Counted from the stretch's first letter, positions 16,049 through 22,809 are shown. The stretch is 24,501 nt of DNA from an uncultured Acetatifactor sp. (GCA_904501885.1 CAJGCP010000032.1:1-24501), one strand, 5' to 3'. Numbers and translations: made by a program. The notes: a model not told the origin generated them from the sequence alone.

Positions 16049-16138
16049 TTAATGACAAATCAAATAAATGAATGTCAGTAGTGCCAAGAGGAACATTCCG
16101 AAAGACATTAAGTCTTTAAAATCGAATTTATTCTTCAT
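16049..16138 (-). CDS. holin-like type I toxin peptide (Hol_Tox/TxpA-Fst type)
   Basis: The 29-residue peptide starts MKNKFDFKD and continues with DLMSFGMFLLALLTFI, a single hydrophobic helix. This matches the Firmicute putative holin-like toxin family, whose typical core is LM-SFGMF-ALLTFI. Such peptides insert in the membrane and halt growth when made without their antisense RNA. A strong GGAGGTG lies eight bases before ATG 16138, but it is locked in a perfect 9-bp hairpin (16146-16154 with 16164-16172), as is usual for type I toxin mRNAs. A promoter at 16221-16249 and the shared terminator complete a minus-strand unit. It is too short for ordinary gene calling. Family assignment is by recognition of the motif. 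Confidence 0.78.
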   Translation of the reverse strand: MKNKFDFKDLMSFGMFLLALLTFIYLICH

Positions 16139-16145
16139 AAGCATC

Positions 16146-16172
16146 ACCTCCATTCTATGTAAAAATGGAGGT
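16146..16172 (-). promoter_or_regulatory. hairpin hiding the toxin ribosome binding site
   Basis: On the minus strand ACCTCCATT pairs perfectly with AATGGAGGT around a 9-base loop. The whole GGAGG is inside the stem. The upstream arm overlaps the end of the repeated TGGTTGACCTC block. Confidence 0.8.
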
Positions 16173-16196
16173 CAACCACCCTGTAACACGATTGCC
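16168..16196 (-). repeat. inverted repeat, toxin-side arm
   Basis: Read on the minus strand: GGCAATCG, then ACAG, then TGGTTGACCTC, identical blocks to 15964-15990 with two extra bases in the spacer. It lies in the toxin mRNA leader, directly before the ribosome-binding-site hairpin. Confidence 0.85.
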
Positions 16197-16197
16197 G

Positions 16198-16213
16198 GTA
16201 GCCATAAGGCTAC
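16198..16213 (-). other. 5'-terminal stem-loop of the toxin mRNA
   Basis: A perfect 6-bp stem (GTAGCC with GGCTAC, 4-base loop) begins at the expected transcription start, seven to eight bases past the -10 box. Terminal stem-loops of this kind stabilise type I toxin mRNAs such as Fst. Confidence 0.6.
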
Positions 16214-16220
16214 TAAAATT

Positions 16221-16249
16221 ATTATAGCACACAACCGCGTCGAACACAA
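16221..16249 (-). promoter_or_regulatory. toxin promoter
   Basis: Read on the minus strand: TTGTGT (16249-16244), a 17-base spacer and TATAAT (16226-16221) with an extended -10 (TGCTATAAT). Confidence 0.65.
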
Positions 16250-16275
16250 GTTCGAAAAATAAGTATTTTTCTCTT

Positions 16276-16302
16276 TTAATTGCGGACGTACTGTGATATA
16301 AT
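16276..16302 (+). promoter_or_regulatory. candidate rarA promoter
   Basis: An extended -10 (TGATATAAT, TATAAT at 16297-16302) lies 38 bases before the rarA start. The -35 region is poor (TTTTAA), which an extended -10 can tolerate. Confidence 0.5.
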
Positions 16303-16339
16303 GACAAGGTATATATAAGAAATCTACTGAGGAAACAAA

Positions 16340-17662
16340 ATGGACTTATTCGAGTATATGAGAAATACAAATATGGAGACGGAAGCACCCTTGGCTGCAA
16401 GAATGCGTCCACGGACCTTAGATGAAGTGGTGGGACAGGAGCACATTGTCGGTAAGGACACTTTGCTTTATCGTGCCATCAAAGCGGACAAGATTAGTTC
16501 TGTGATTTTCTACGGACCGCCCGGTACCGGCAAGACCACTTTGGCAAAGGTGATCGCAAACACCACCAGTGCTCAATTCTGCCAGATTAATGCAACCGTT
16601 GCAGGCAAAAAAGATATGGAAGAAGTGGTAGCGAAAGCCAAAGAACTGCAGGGGATGTACGGCAGGCGCACTATCCTGTTCATCGACGAGATTCATAGAT
16701 TTAACAAGGGGCAGCAGGATTACCTGCTACCGTTTGTGGAGGATGGCACCATTGTACTGATTGGAGCCACCACAGAGAACCCTTATTTTGAGGTGAACGG
16801 GGCTTTGATTTCCCGCTCCATCGTATTCGAATTAAAACCCATTCCCATGGAAGGCATCAAGGAATTACTTCGTAAGGCTGTGTATGATGCTGACAGAGGT
16901 ATGGGTGCCTATGATGCAGTGATAGATGACGATGCGCTGGAGTTTTTGGCAGATATCAGTGGCGGAGATGCGCGTCATGCATTGAATGCCATTGAACTTG
17001 GCATTATGACCACTGAGCGCGGAGAAGACGGCAAGATTCACATCACATTGGAAGTGGCCAAAGAGTGTATTCAAAAACGTGTGGCAAAGTATGATAAAGG
17101 TGGAGACAACCACTATGATACCATTTCTGCATTTATTAAAAGTATGCGGGGATCTGATCCTAATGCGGCGGTATATTATTTGGCGCGTATGTTGAATGCG
17201 GGAGAGGATATCAAATTTATTGCCCGTAGAATTATGATATGTGCTTCAGAAGACGTAGGTAATGCGGATCCCAATGCGCTTGTAGTAGCAACGAATGCTT
17301 CTCTGGCAGTGGAACGACTTGGCATGCCGGAGGCGAGAATTATTTTGTCTCAGGCAGCAACTTATGTGGCGTGTGCACCTAAGAGCAATGCAAGTTATTT
17401 AGCCATTGATGAAGCATTGCAAACCGTGGAACAGACGGGGAATCTACCCATTCCTCCCCACTTGCAGGATGCGCATTATAAGGGGGCAGCCAAACTTGGT
17501 CATGGCATTGGTTACAAATACGCTCACGATTATCCCAACCACTATGTGGAACAACAGTATTTGCCTTATGAACTGAGTGGAAATGAATTCTATCGTCCTA
17601 CCGGAAACGGGTATGAAGTGAAGATTCGGGAACATATGAAACGAATAAAAAATGAATCCTAA
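16340..17662 (+). CDS. rarA: replication-associated recombination protein RarA (MgsA)
   Basis: The 440-residue AAA+ ATPase is related to clamp loaders and acts at stalled replication forks with SSB and the replisome. The family start LAARMRPRTLDEVVGQEHI is at 18-36. Walker A GPPGTGKT is at 59-66 and Walker B TILFIDEIHR at 111-120. GATTENPYFEVN (sensor I region) and the SGGDARHALN sensor II block follow. The C-terminal tetramerisation part contains AVYYLARML, ASEDVGNADP and the PNHYVEQQYLP stretch typical of RarA. Length and domain order are normal. GAGGAAA precedes ATG 16340. It appears to be a single-gene unit, with a promoter at 16276-16302 and a terminator at 17742-17780. Confidence 0.96.
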   Translation: MDLFEYMRNTNMETEAPLAARMRPRTLDEVVGQEHIVGKDTLLYRAIKADKISSVIFYGPPGTGKTTLAKVIANTTSAQFCQINATVAGKKDMEEVVAKAKELQGMYGRRTILFIDEIHRFNKGQQDYLLPFVEDGTIVLIGATTENPYFEVNGALISRSIVFELKPIPMEGIKELLRKAVYDADRGMGAYDAVIDDDALEFLADISGGDARHALNAIELGIMTTERGEDGKIHITLEVAKECIQKRVAKYDKGGDNHYDTISAFIKSMRGSDPNAAVYYLARMLNAGEDIKFIARRIMICASEDVGNADPNALVVATNASLAVERLGMPEARIILSQAATYVACAPKSNASYLAIDEALQTVEQTGNLPIPPHLQDAHYKGAAKLGHGIGYKYAHDYPNHYVEQQYLPYELSGNEFYRPTGNGYEVKIREHMKRIKNES

Positions 17663-17710
17663 ATCTTGTAGATTATTAACATGTCCTAAATCTCGTGGGT
17701 TGCTAACAAA
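17657..17710 (+). repeat. 27-bp imperfect tandem duplication at the rarA stop
   Basis: Units 17657-17683 and 17684-17710 both begin TCCTAAATCT and share 20 of 27 bases. Most differences are A/G or T/C. The first unit contains the rarA stop codon (17660-17662). Confidence 0.7.
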
Positions 17711-17741
17711 GATTGAATTGAATAATGGATAATGTAAGAAT

Positions 17742-17780
17742 AACCTGTTTCGGCATAGTTGCGGAGCGGGTTGTTTTTTT
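17742..17780 (+). terminator. terminator of rarA
   Basis: An 11-bp stem with three G-T pairs (17742-17752 with 17762-17772) has a 9-base loop and is followed by GTTTTTTTG. Confidence 0.85.
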
Positions 17781-17794
17781 GTTGTATCTGAATT

Positions 17795-18054
17795 TTACGG
17801 TTTAGATTAATTAGGTGCTCAAATAGGCGGTAATTTTGAAGGGGATTTACGGTCGAGGAGATGAAAACCAACAAGAAGGCCGTAAGGAAGCAGGAGACTT
17901 ACGGCTAAGGAGAGGAAAATTAAGAATTAGGCCGAAAAAAAGTATGAGACTTACGGCTAAGGAAATAAAAATCAAAAAACAAGACGTAAGCAGGTAGAAA
18001 TTTTACGGTTATAAAGAGGAAAGTTGAAACTAGAGGGGTATAGGTACAAAAAGC
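17795..18054. repeat. array of five 52-bp tandem units with paired inverted boxes
   Basis: TTACGG occurs at 17795, 17847, 17899, 17951 and 18003, exactly 52 bases apart each time. At a fixed offset of 33 bases in each unit lies a second box close to CCGTAA (17828, 17880, 17932, 17984, 18036; exact in unit 2, degenerate elsewhere), the inverted copy of the first. Units 2 to 4 are most alike (TTACGGCTAAGGA, then a purine-rich stretch, then AGGCCGTAAG). Units 1 and 5 are more diverged. A weak sixth copy (CACGGACTAAC) begins near 18054. The period is not a multiple of three and no reading frame fits, so the array is non-coding. It fills most of the 479-base gap between rarA and the DUF4364 gene. 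Function unknown. Confidence 0.85.
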
Positions 18055-18092
18055 ACGGACTAACTGAACATAGTGTATCCGATAGTCTGTAA
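18050..18092 (-). terminator. weak candidate terminator for the DUF4364 operon
   Basis: On the minus strand GACTA and TAGTC pair across a 22-base loop and are followed by TGCTTTTTG. The stem is short and the loop long, so this is tentative. No better minus-strand terminator is seen after the stop at 18142. Confidence 0.3.
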
Positions 18093-18141
18093 AGAGACAA
18101 TAAAATGGCTCCCACAAGTATAATTTGGTGTAGGAAAAGGG

Positions 18142-18657
18142 TTAAAACAGTTCAGAAATCAGGTATTGATAAATATCCTGGTTTTTTCTTTGCCAATTGT
18201 CGCAGATGGAAGCGGCAATTTCTTCGGTGGGGACGGACATCGTTAAATCCACCAGATTCACGCCACGTTCTTTCACAATCAAGTGAGCATCGTATTCACC
18301 GCTGGTGGATTTGTAATAATCGCCCAATACGGACACTTCGTTGCGAAGGGTGTATTCGTTTTCGCGGAAGAATTCATTGATATCGAACTTGATGGCATCG
18401 CTGATACGGTTTTCAAAGAAGGTCAATGTCTCCAATCCCTCCGGGGTAATGGAAAGGTGAGTGCGATTGCGAATGGTTTCTGAAGAAATCAAAGAAGCAT
18501 TCGTTAGTTCGTTAATCACCTGCTGTAGTGTCAAAAAGTTTGTATATTCTTTTTCTAATATGAAGTCGCTGACCTGGGCAGTAGTCATAGGAAAGGTTAC
18601 CCTGTTCAGCATGTAAAGAACGATTAATTTATATAGTGTTAAGGGGTCTTGTAACAT
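18142..18657 (-). CDS. DUF4364 family protein
   Basis: The 171-residue protein matches the Clostridial DUF4364 family, recognised from DPLTLYKLIVLYMLNRVTFP (4-23), the AQVSDFILEKEYTNFLTLQQ block (27-46) and the C-terminal CDNWQRKNQDIYQYLI. The N-terminal half looks like a winged helix (helices around TAQVSDFILEK and LQQVINEL, then THLSITPEGLETL), so a DNA-binding or regulatory role is plausible but not established. The C-terminal half is a mixed alpha/beta domain. AAAGGTAGG precedes the start at 18657. It follows the radical SAM gene by 70 bases on the same strand and may be co-transcribed. A plus-strand hairpin with TTTTTTC (18160-18187) overlaps its 3' coding end. Confidence 0.85.
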   Translation of the reverse strand: MLQDPLTLYKLIVLYMLNRVTFPMTTAQVSDFILEKEYTNFLTLQQVINELTNASLISSETIRNRTHLSITPEGLETLTFFENRISDAIKFDINEFFRENEYTLRNEVSVLGDYYKSTSGEYDAHLIVKERGVNLVDLTMSVPTEEIAASICDNWQRKNQDIYQYLISELF

Positions 18658-18727
18658 AACTACCTACCTTTCTGTCGGTGTCTTGTGTGGAAATCGTATA
18701 TGGTCCAAATCTGTTTCGGTAATAGAA

Positions 18728-19726
18728 TCATCTATTTGTGTCCGGAGAGTTTGACCATAGGGAACCCTGATGTATACCGCTTTCCCGCATTTTTTTATGA
18801 AGTGTATTTAGGACATCCCGTTTGTTGCCACTCCAGAGCGGAGAGAGCAAAAGTTTCTTTGGCCCATCACCGGTCACTCTGTGTATTACGATACCCGGAT
18901 TCAAATGAGCCAGGCACATAATAAGCATATCTAAATAGGCCTCTTTTGTCAATGCGTGAACCTCGCCCTTTTCAAAAGCAATGGCTAGGTCTGTATCCTT
19001 CAATATATGTAAAAGTTGAAGCTTTACGCCGAAGGGTTCCAACTCATTCAGGTACTGAATGGTTTGGAGCAGACGGGATGCATCTTCCCCGGGCAGTCCT
19101 AATATGATGTGTACGATAAAGGGGATGTTGCGCTGTTTCAAATTGCGACAGGCTTCTTCGAAAGTGGAAAGGGGATAACCTCTACGGATATACCTAGCGG
19201 TATCCTCGTGTATGGTTTGCAAACCCAGTTCTATCCAGATAAACTTTTCGGGAAAAGCGGATTGTAACTGGGAAAGTAAATCTAAAACAAGTTCGGGCAG
19301 ACAATCCGGCCTGGTGGCGATGGAGATGCCGCATACCTTGGGGTGGGAAAGTGCCTGAGTATAAATCTCTTTCAAATAGGGAAGGGGCGCATAGGTGTTG
19401 GTGTAGGCTTGGAAGTAGGCAATGATACAGGGTTCTTGGGAAAGAGTGAATTTTTGTGCCAATGCTTCTACGCCTTTTTGTAATTGTTTGTCTATGGCTG
19501 TTTCAATGATTTGTTCGTCGCTATTTGTAACGTTGATGTCCAAAGCGAAGTCACCGCTTCCCCCGGCACTACAAAAAATACATCCCCGGTGGTCCACTGT
19601 GCCATCTCGGTTGGGACAGGTCATATGGGCATTTAGGGCAACCTTGTAGCATTTATAACCGAACCTATTTTTACAGTATGCATCTAATGTATAATAAGGT
19701 TTTTCCAGCCAATCCTTATGCATCAT
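18728..19726 (-). CDS. TIGR01212 family radical SAM protein (YtqA/YhcC-like)
   Basis: The 332-residue radical SAM enzyme binds a 4Fe-4S cluster through Cys37, Cys49 and Cys52 (MTCPNRDGT, then GCIFCSAGG). This wider Cys spacing with the CPNRDG start is diagnostic of the TIGR01212 group. Further family blocks are IAYFQAYTNTYAPL, GISIATRPDCLP, WIELGLQTIHEDT and HIILGLPGED. From memory, the Bacillus homologue YtqA has been linked to wobble-uridine modification of tRNA (MnmL); a similar role here is inference. The start is one of two adjacent ATGs (MMHKDW) after AGGAAAAG. It is divergent from rho, with the shared upstream region at 19727-19990. Its promoter is not clear. Confidence 0.9.
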   Translation of the reverse strand: MMHKDWLEKPYYTLDAYCKNRFGYKCYKVALNAHMTCPNRDGTVDHRGCIFCSAGGSGDFALDINVTNSDEQIIETAIDKQLQKGVEALAQKFTLSQEPCIIAYFQAYTNTYAPLPYLKEIYTQALSHPKVCGISIATRPDCLPELVLDLLSQLQSAFPEKFIWIELGLQTIHEDTARYIRRGYPLSTFEEACRNLKQRNIPFIVHIILGLPGEDASRLLQTIQYLNELEPFGVKLQLLHILKDTDLAIAFEKGEVHALTKEAYLDMLIMCLAHLNPGIVIHRVTGDGPKKLLLSPLWSGNKRDVLNTLHKKMRESGIHQGSLWSNSPDTNR

Positions 19727-19882
19727 CCGTTTCTTTTCCTAACAAAAATATAATATAGAATTCACTTGATTTAGTAACATTAAATTTATCATATATCAGA
19801 AAAATCAATTCTGCAAGTTGAGATAAATATATGTAAAATTCAAAAAAATAAATTGGGTATTCCTATTTTTTAGAAAATGTAT

Positions 19883-19990
19883 TATAATGTGTCTGTATCG
19901 TTCAATCTCACTTTCGTGAGAGGGTCCCGTCACATATATGACGAATCGGGCCAAGTTTCCCCATTTACTGAAGAGCATAAGGAGGAGTTT
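19883..19990 (+). promoter_or_regulatory. rho promoter -10 box and structured leader
   Basis: TATAAT (19883-19888) predicts a leader of about 95 bases. It contains a 6-bp hairpin with a TTTC loop (19906-19921) and a second stem at 19923-19952 (GG-CCCG with CGGG-CC, inner TCA with TGA). The -35 box is poor. Rho genes are often autoregulated through their leaders, so this structured leader may do the same; that is inference. Confidence 0.45.
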
Positions 19991-21424
19991 ATGAGAGAAA
20001 AATATGAATCGTTAGCTTTATTGCAATTGAAGGAGTTGGCCAAAGTTCGTGGCATTAAAGGCGTGTCCACTATGAATAAAGGTGAACTTGTAGAAGCGAT
20101 GCTTGCAGAGGATGAAAGAGTAAAGAAGGCGGAGGCAGAGGCAGAGGCGAAGACGCCTGTTGCAGAGAGCCGCCCGACAGAAACGAGAACAACAGAGGCT
20201 CGTACCACCGAAGGCGCCTCAAAGACAGCGGAAGAGGCGACACCGCAAAAGCGTCCTGTGGAAGTATATGATGAGAAAAATTTCCCGAAAGAGTTGGACA
20301 GTGGAGAGGAAGCCTCCGGTATCTTGGAAGTAATGCCTGACGGGTATGGGTTCATCCGTAGTGAAAATTATATGCCCGGAGACAGTGATGTGTATGTGGC
20401 ACCCAGCCAGATTCGCCGATTTGGATTGAAGACCGGTGACATTTTGGTGGGCAATAAGAGGGTGAAGACCCAGCAGGAAAAATTCAGCGCACTTCTTTAT
20501 ATTAAAAGTGTAAATGGTTACACCATGGAGCAGACTTTGAAACGTCACTCTTTTGATGATATGACACCTATCTTCCCGGATGAAAGAATTCGCTTAGAGA
20601 CAGCCGGTAGCAGTGTGGCTATGCGTGTGATGGATATGGTGAGCCCTGTAGGTAAAGGACAGCGTGGTATGATTGTTTCCCCGCCCAAGGCAGGTAAAAC
20701 CACTTTGTTAAAGGAAGTGGCGAAGTCCATACTTCGCACCAATCCTAAGATGCACATGTTGATACTGTTGATTGATGAGCGTCCTGAGGAAGTAACAGAT
20801 ATCAAAGAAGCGATTATCGGTAATAATGTGGAAGTGATTTATTCCACCTTTGACGAATTGCCCGAGCATCACAAAAGAGTATCCGAAATGGTAATTGAAA
20901 GAGCTAAGCGTCTAGTAGAGCATGAAGAGGATGTTGTGATTTTGTTAGACAGTATCACCAGACTTGCCAGAGCCTACAATATGGTAGTTCCCCCCAGCGG
21001 ACGTACCCTGTCCGGTGGTTTGGACCCTGCCGCTTTGCATATGCCCAAGCGATTTTTCGGTGCTGCCCGCAATATGAGAGAGGGTGGCAGCCTGACCATA
21101 CTGGCTACTGCGCTGGTTGACACCGGTAGCAAGATGGATGATGTGGTATACGAGGAATTCAAGGGAACCGGTAATATGGAAATGATTCTGGACAGAAAAC
21201 TTTCTGAAAAGAGAATTTTCCCCGCCATCGATTTGGCTAAATCCGGCACCAGAAGAGAAGATTTGCTCCTGCAGCCGGATGAACTTGAGGCAATCAATAT
21301 TATGCGTAAGGCTTTGAACGGATTGAAAGCGGATGAGGCCACCGACCGAATTTTGGATATGTTCTCCAGAACCCGTAATAATGTAGAATTCGTTGATATG
21401 GTAAAAAAGAATAAATTTATTTAA
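19991..21424 (+). CDS. rho: transcription termination factor Rho
   Basis: The 477-residue hexameric RNA helicase terminates transcription. Domains are the N-terminal Rho_N helix bundle (4-40, LLQLKELAKVRGIKGVSTMN), an acidic Ala/Glu/Thr/Lys-rich insertion (about 42-107), and the RNA-binding cold-shock-like domain with MPDGYGFIRS (115-124). The ATPase has Walker A SPPKAGKTT (230-238), Walker B VVILLDSITRLARAYN, and the Q/R-loop region SGGLDPAALHMPKRFFGAARN. I chose ATG 19991, five bases after AAGGAGG (19979-19985), where the family start fits. An in-frame ATG at 19877 precedes the likely promoter and would add 38 unrelated residues. The insertion is longer than in E. coli Rho. Confidence 0.97.
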   Translation: MREKYESLALLQLKELAKVRGIKGVSTMNKGELVEAMLAEDERVKKAEAEAEAKTPVAESRPTETRTTEARTTEGASKTAEEATPQKRPVEVYDEKNFPKELDSGEEASGILEVMPDGYGFIRSENYMPGDSDVYVAPSQIRRFGLKTGDILVGNKRVKTQQEKFSALLYIKSVNGYTMEQTLKRHSFDDMTPIFPDERIRLETAGSSVAMRVMDMVSPVGKGQRGMIVSPPKAGKTTLLKEVAKSILRTNPKMHMLILLIDERPEEVTDIKEAIIGNNVEVIYSTFDELPEHHKRVSEMVIERAKRLVEHEEDVVILLDSITRLARAYNMVVPPSGRTLSGGLDPAALHMPKRFFGAARNMREGGSLTILATALVDTGSKMDDVVYEEFKGTGNMEMILDRKLSEKRIFPAIDLAKSGTRREDLLLQPDELEAINIMRKALNGLKADEATDRILDMFSRTRNNVEFVDMVKKNKFI

Positions 21425-21432
21425 TTTTGGTA

Positions 21433-21461
21433 TTGAAATCCTAAAATTGTTATGTTACAAT
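21433..21461 (+). promoter_or_regulatory. rpmE promoter
   Basis: TTGAAA (21433-21438), a 17-base spacer and TACAAT (21456-21461) lie right after the rho stop. It gives rpmE a leader of about 70 bases. Confidence 0.65.
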
Positions 21462-21468
21462 GCTTATG

Positions 21469-21490
21469 CTGTCTGTGGTTCCATAGGCAG
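21469..21490 (+). promoter_or_regulatory. leader hairpin of rpmE, candidate L31 autoregulatory site
   Basis: A 9-bp stem with two G-T pairs (21469-21477 with 21482-21490) lies at the 5' end of the predicted rpmE mRNA. No U-tract follows. Ribosomal-protein leaders of this kind have been proposed for L31 genes in Firmicutes; the match was not tested. Confidence 0.4.
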
Positions 21491-21539
21491 TGCGGATGAG
21501 AACAAAAAATAACGTAATGATTATAGAGAGGTGAACACA

Positions 21540-21740
21540 ATGAAAGAAGGAATTCATCCTGAGTACTATCAGGCAACAGTAACTTGTAACTGTGGTAACA
21601 CTTTTGTAACCGGTTCTACAAAGCCTGAGATTCACGTGGAAGTTTGCTCTAAGTGCCATTCATTCTACACAGGCCAGCAGAAAGTAGCAAGAGCTGACGG
21701 ACGCATCGAGAAGTTCAACAGAAAATACGGCGTTCAATAA
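21540..21740 (+). CDS. rpmE: 50S ribosomal protein L31 (zinc-binding form)
   Basis: The 66-residue protein bridges the two ribosomal subunits. It has the four zinc Cys of the C+ type (Cys16, Cys18, Cys36, Cys39) within TCNCGNTF and VCSKCHSFYTGQQK. C+ L31 is usually the zinc-replete version, exchanged for a Cys-less paralogue under zinc limitation. I chose ATG 21540, preceded by GAGAGGTGA; the in-frame GTG 21531 is part of that site. A promoter lies between rho and rpmE, and a strong terminator follows. Confidence 0.97.
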   Translation: MKEGIHPEYYQATVTCNCGNTFVTGSTKPEIHVEVCSKCHSFYTGQQKVARADGRIEKFNRKYGVQ

Positions 21741-21750
21741 GAAAGCAAGC

Positions 21751-21784
21751 AAAGGTTGAGGTGTTAATATCTCAACCTTTTGTT
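21751..21784 (+). terminator. terminator of rpmE
   Basis: A perfect 10-bp stem (21751-21760 with 21771-21780) has a 10-base loop and ends in CTTTTGTT, ten bases after the rpmE stop. Confidence 0.85.
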
Positions 21785-21807
21785 CATTTATGGGATAAGG
21801 AGGCATT

Positions 21808-22809
21808 ATGGCGAATAGTAAATGTAAAATTTATTCCGGCATTGGCGGACAGGCTGTTATCGAAGGCGTAATGATGAAGAATAAAGACAAATATGCCGTG
21901 GCTGTCCGTAAAGAGAATGGTGACATTGCAGTGGAAGTGGACCATTTTTCCGGTGTTATGAGTGAAAATAAATTGCGAAAACTTCCCTTTGTAAGAGGTA
22001 TTTTTAATTTTGTGGAATCCCTGATGCTGGGAATGCGAAGCATTAATTTGTCTGCGGAAGTTTCTATCGAAGAAGAAATGGAATCCGATAAGGAACAGAA
22101 GGACAGTAAGGTGATGACCGGTGTAATTACAGCAATATCCATTGTATTTGCGGTTGCACTGTTTATTGTTTTGCCTTATTATCTTTCTACCCTGTTTGAG
22201 GGTGTGGTGGTAAGTAAATCATTGATTGCCATTTTAGAGGGCGTGTTGCGCATTGGCATCTTTTTATTGTATGTCACTGCCATCAGTGCTATGGATGATA
22301 TTAAAAGATTGTATCGCTATCATGGTGCAGAACACAAATGTATCAACTGTATCGAAAAGGGGCGTCCCCTGACCGTGAAAAATGTAATGCGTAGTTCCAG
22401 AATTCACAAAAGATGTGGTACCAGCTTTATGTTTTTCGTGCTATTTGTGAGCATTATACTGTTTTTCTTTATTCGTGTGGAGAATCCTGTTTACAGAGTG
22501 GGACTTCGTATTCTTTTGATGCCTCTTGTGGCAGGTATTTCCTATGAATTGATTCGTTGGGCAGGTACCAGCAACAATTATTTTATACGACTTTTATCTG
22601 CTCCCGGTATGTGGATTCAGAGAATGACCACCAAGGAGCCGGACAAGGAAATGGTGGAAGTGGCTATCGCTGCAGTAGAGGCTGTATTTGACTGGAAGCA
22701 GTTTTTGAAGGACAATTTCGATTACGAAGACCCCGAGGAAACTGCCAAGAAACAGGAGCAACCGGTTGCAGAGCAGGAAAAATTGCCGGAAGGATTTGAG
22801 GCTTTATGA
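21808..22809 (+). CDS. DUF1385 membrane protein (YqhQ-like)
   Basis: The 333-residue protein belongs to DUF1385, a conserved Firmicute membrane family of unknown biochemical role (Bacillus YqhQ). The family start GIGGQAVIEGVMM is at 11-23. Membrane segments are at about 103-128, 144-161, 207-223 and 231-249. A conserved polar block YRYHGAEHKCINCIEKG (169-185) and HKRCGTSF (200-207) lie between helices. Their His, Cys and Glu residues could bind a metal. The C-terminal 60 residues are acidic and cytoplasmic (EDPEETAKKQEQP). AAGGAGG precedes ATG 21808. Its stop overlaps the prmC start (ATGA), and the rpmE-DUF1385-prmC-prfA order is familiar in Clostridia, so a link to translation is possible. 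Confidence 0.88.
   Translation: MANSKCKIYSGIGGQAVIEGVMMKNKDKYAVAVRKENGDIAVEVDHFSGVMSENKLRKLPFVRGIFNFVESLMLGMRSINLSAEVSIEEEMESDKEQKDSKVMTGVITAISIVFAVALFIVLPYYLSTLFEGVVVSKSLIAILEGVLRIGIFLLYVTAISAMDDIKRLYRYHGAEHKCINCIEKGRPLTVKNVMRSSRIHKRCGTSFMFFVLFVSIILFFFIRVENPVYRVGLRILLMPLVAGISYELIRWAGTSNNYFIRLLSAPGMWIQRMTTKEPDKEMVEVAIAAVEAVFDWKQFLKDNFDYEDPEETAKKQEQPVAEQEKLPEGFEAL

Noticed and set aside
17795..18054. CRISPR array
   Set aside because: Only short boxes recur; there is no 24-37 base identical repeat with unrelated spacers, and no cas genes are nearby.
17686..18117. Short minus-strand open frames in and around the 52-bp array
   Set aside because: The 52-base period is not a multiple of three, so the repeats cannot be preserved as protein, and no ribosome binding sites stand out.
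18160..18187. Hairpin with TTTTTTC on the plus strand inside the DUF4364 gene
   Set aside because: It could stop stray plus-strand transcription, but the stem is bulged and it lies in coding sequence, so it is not listed as a terminator.
19877..19990. Upstream start for rho adding 38 residues
   Set aside because: It precedes the likely promoter and includes hairpin-forming leader; ATG 19991 has AAGGAGG and the family start.
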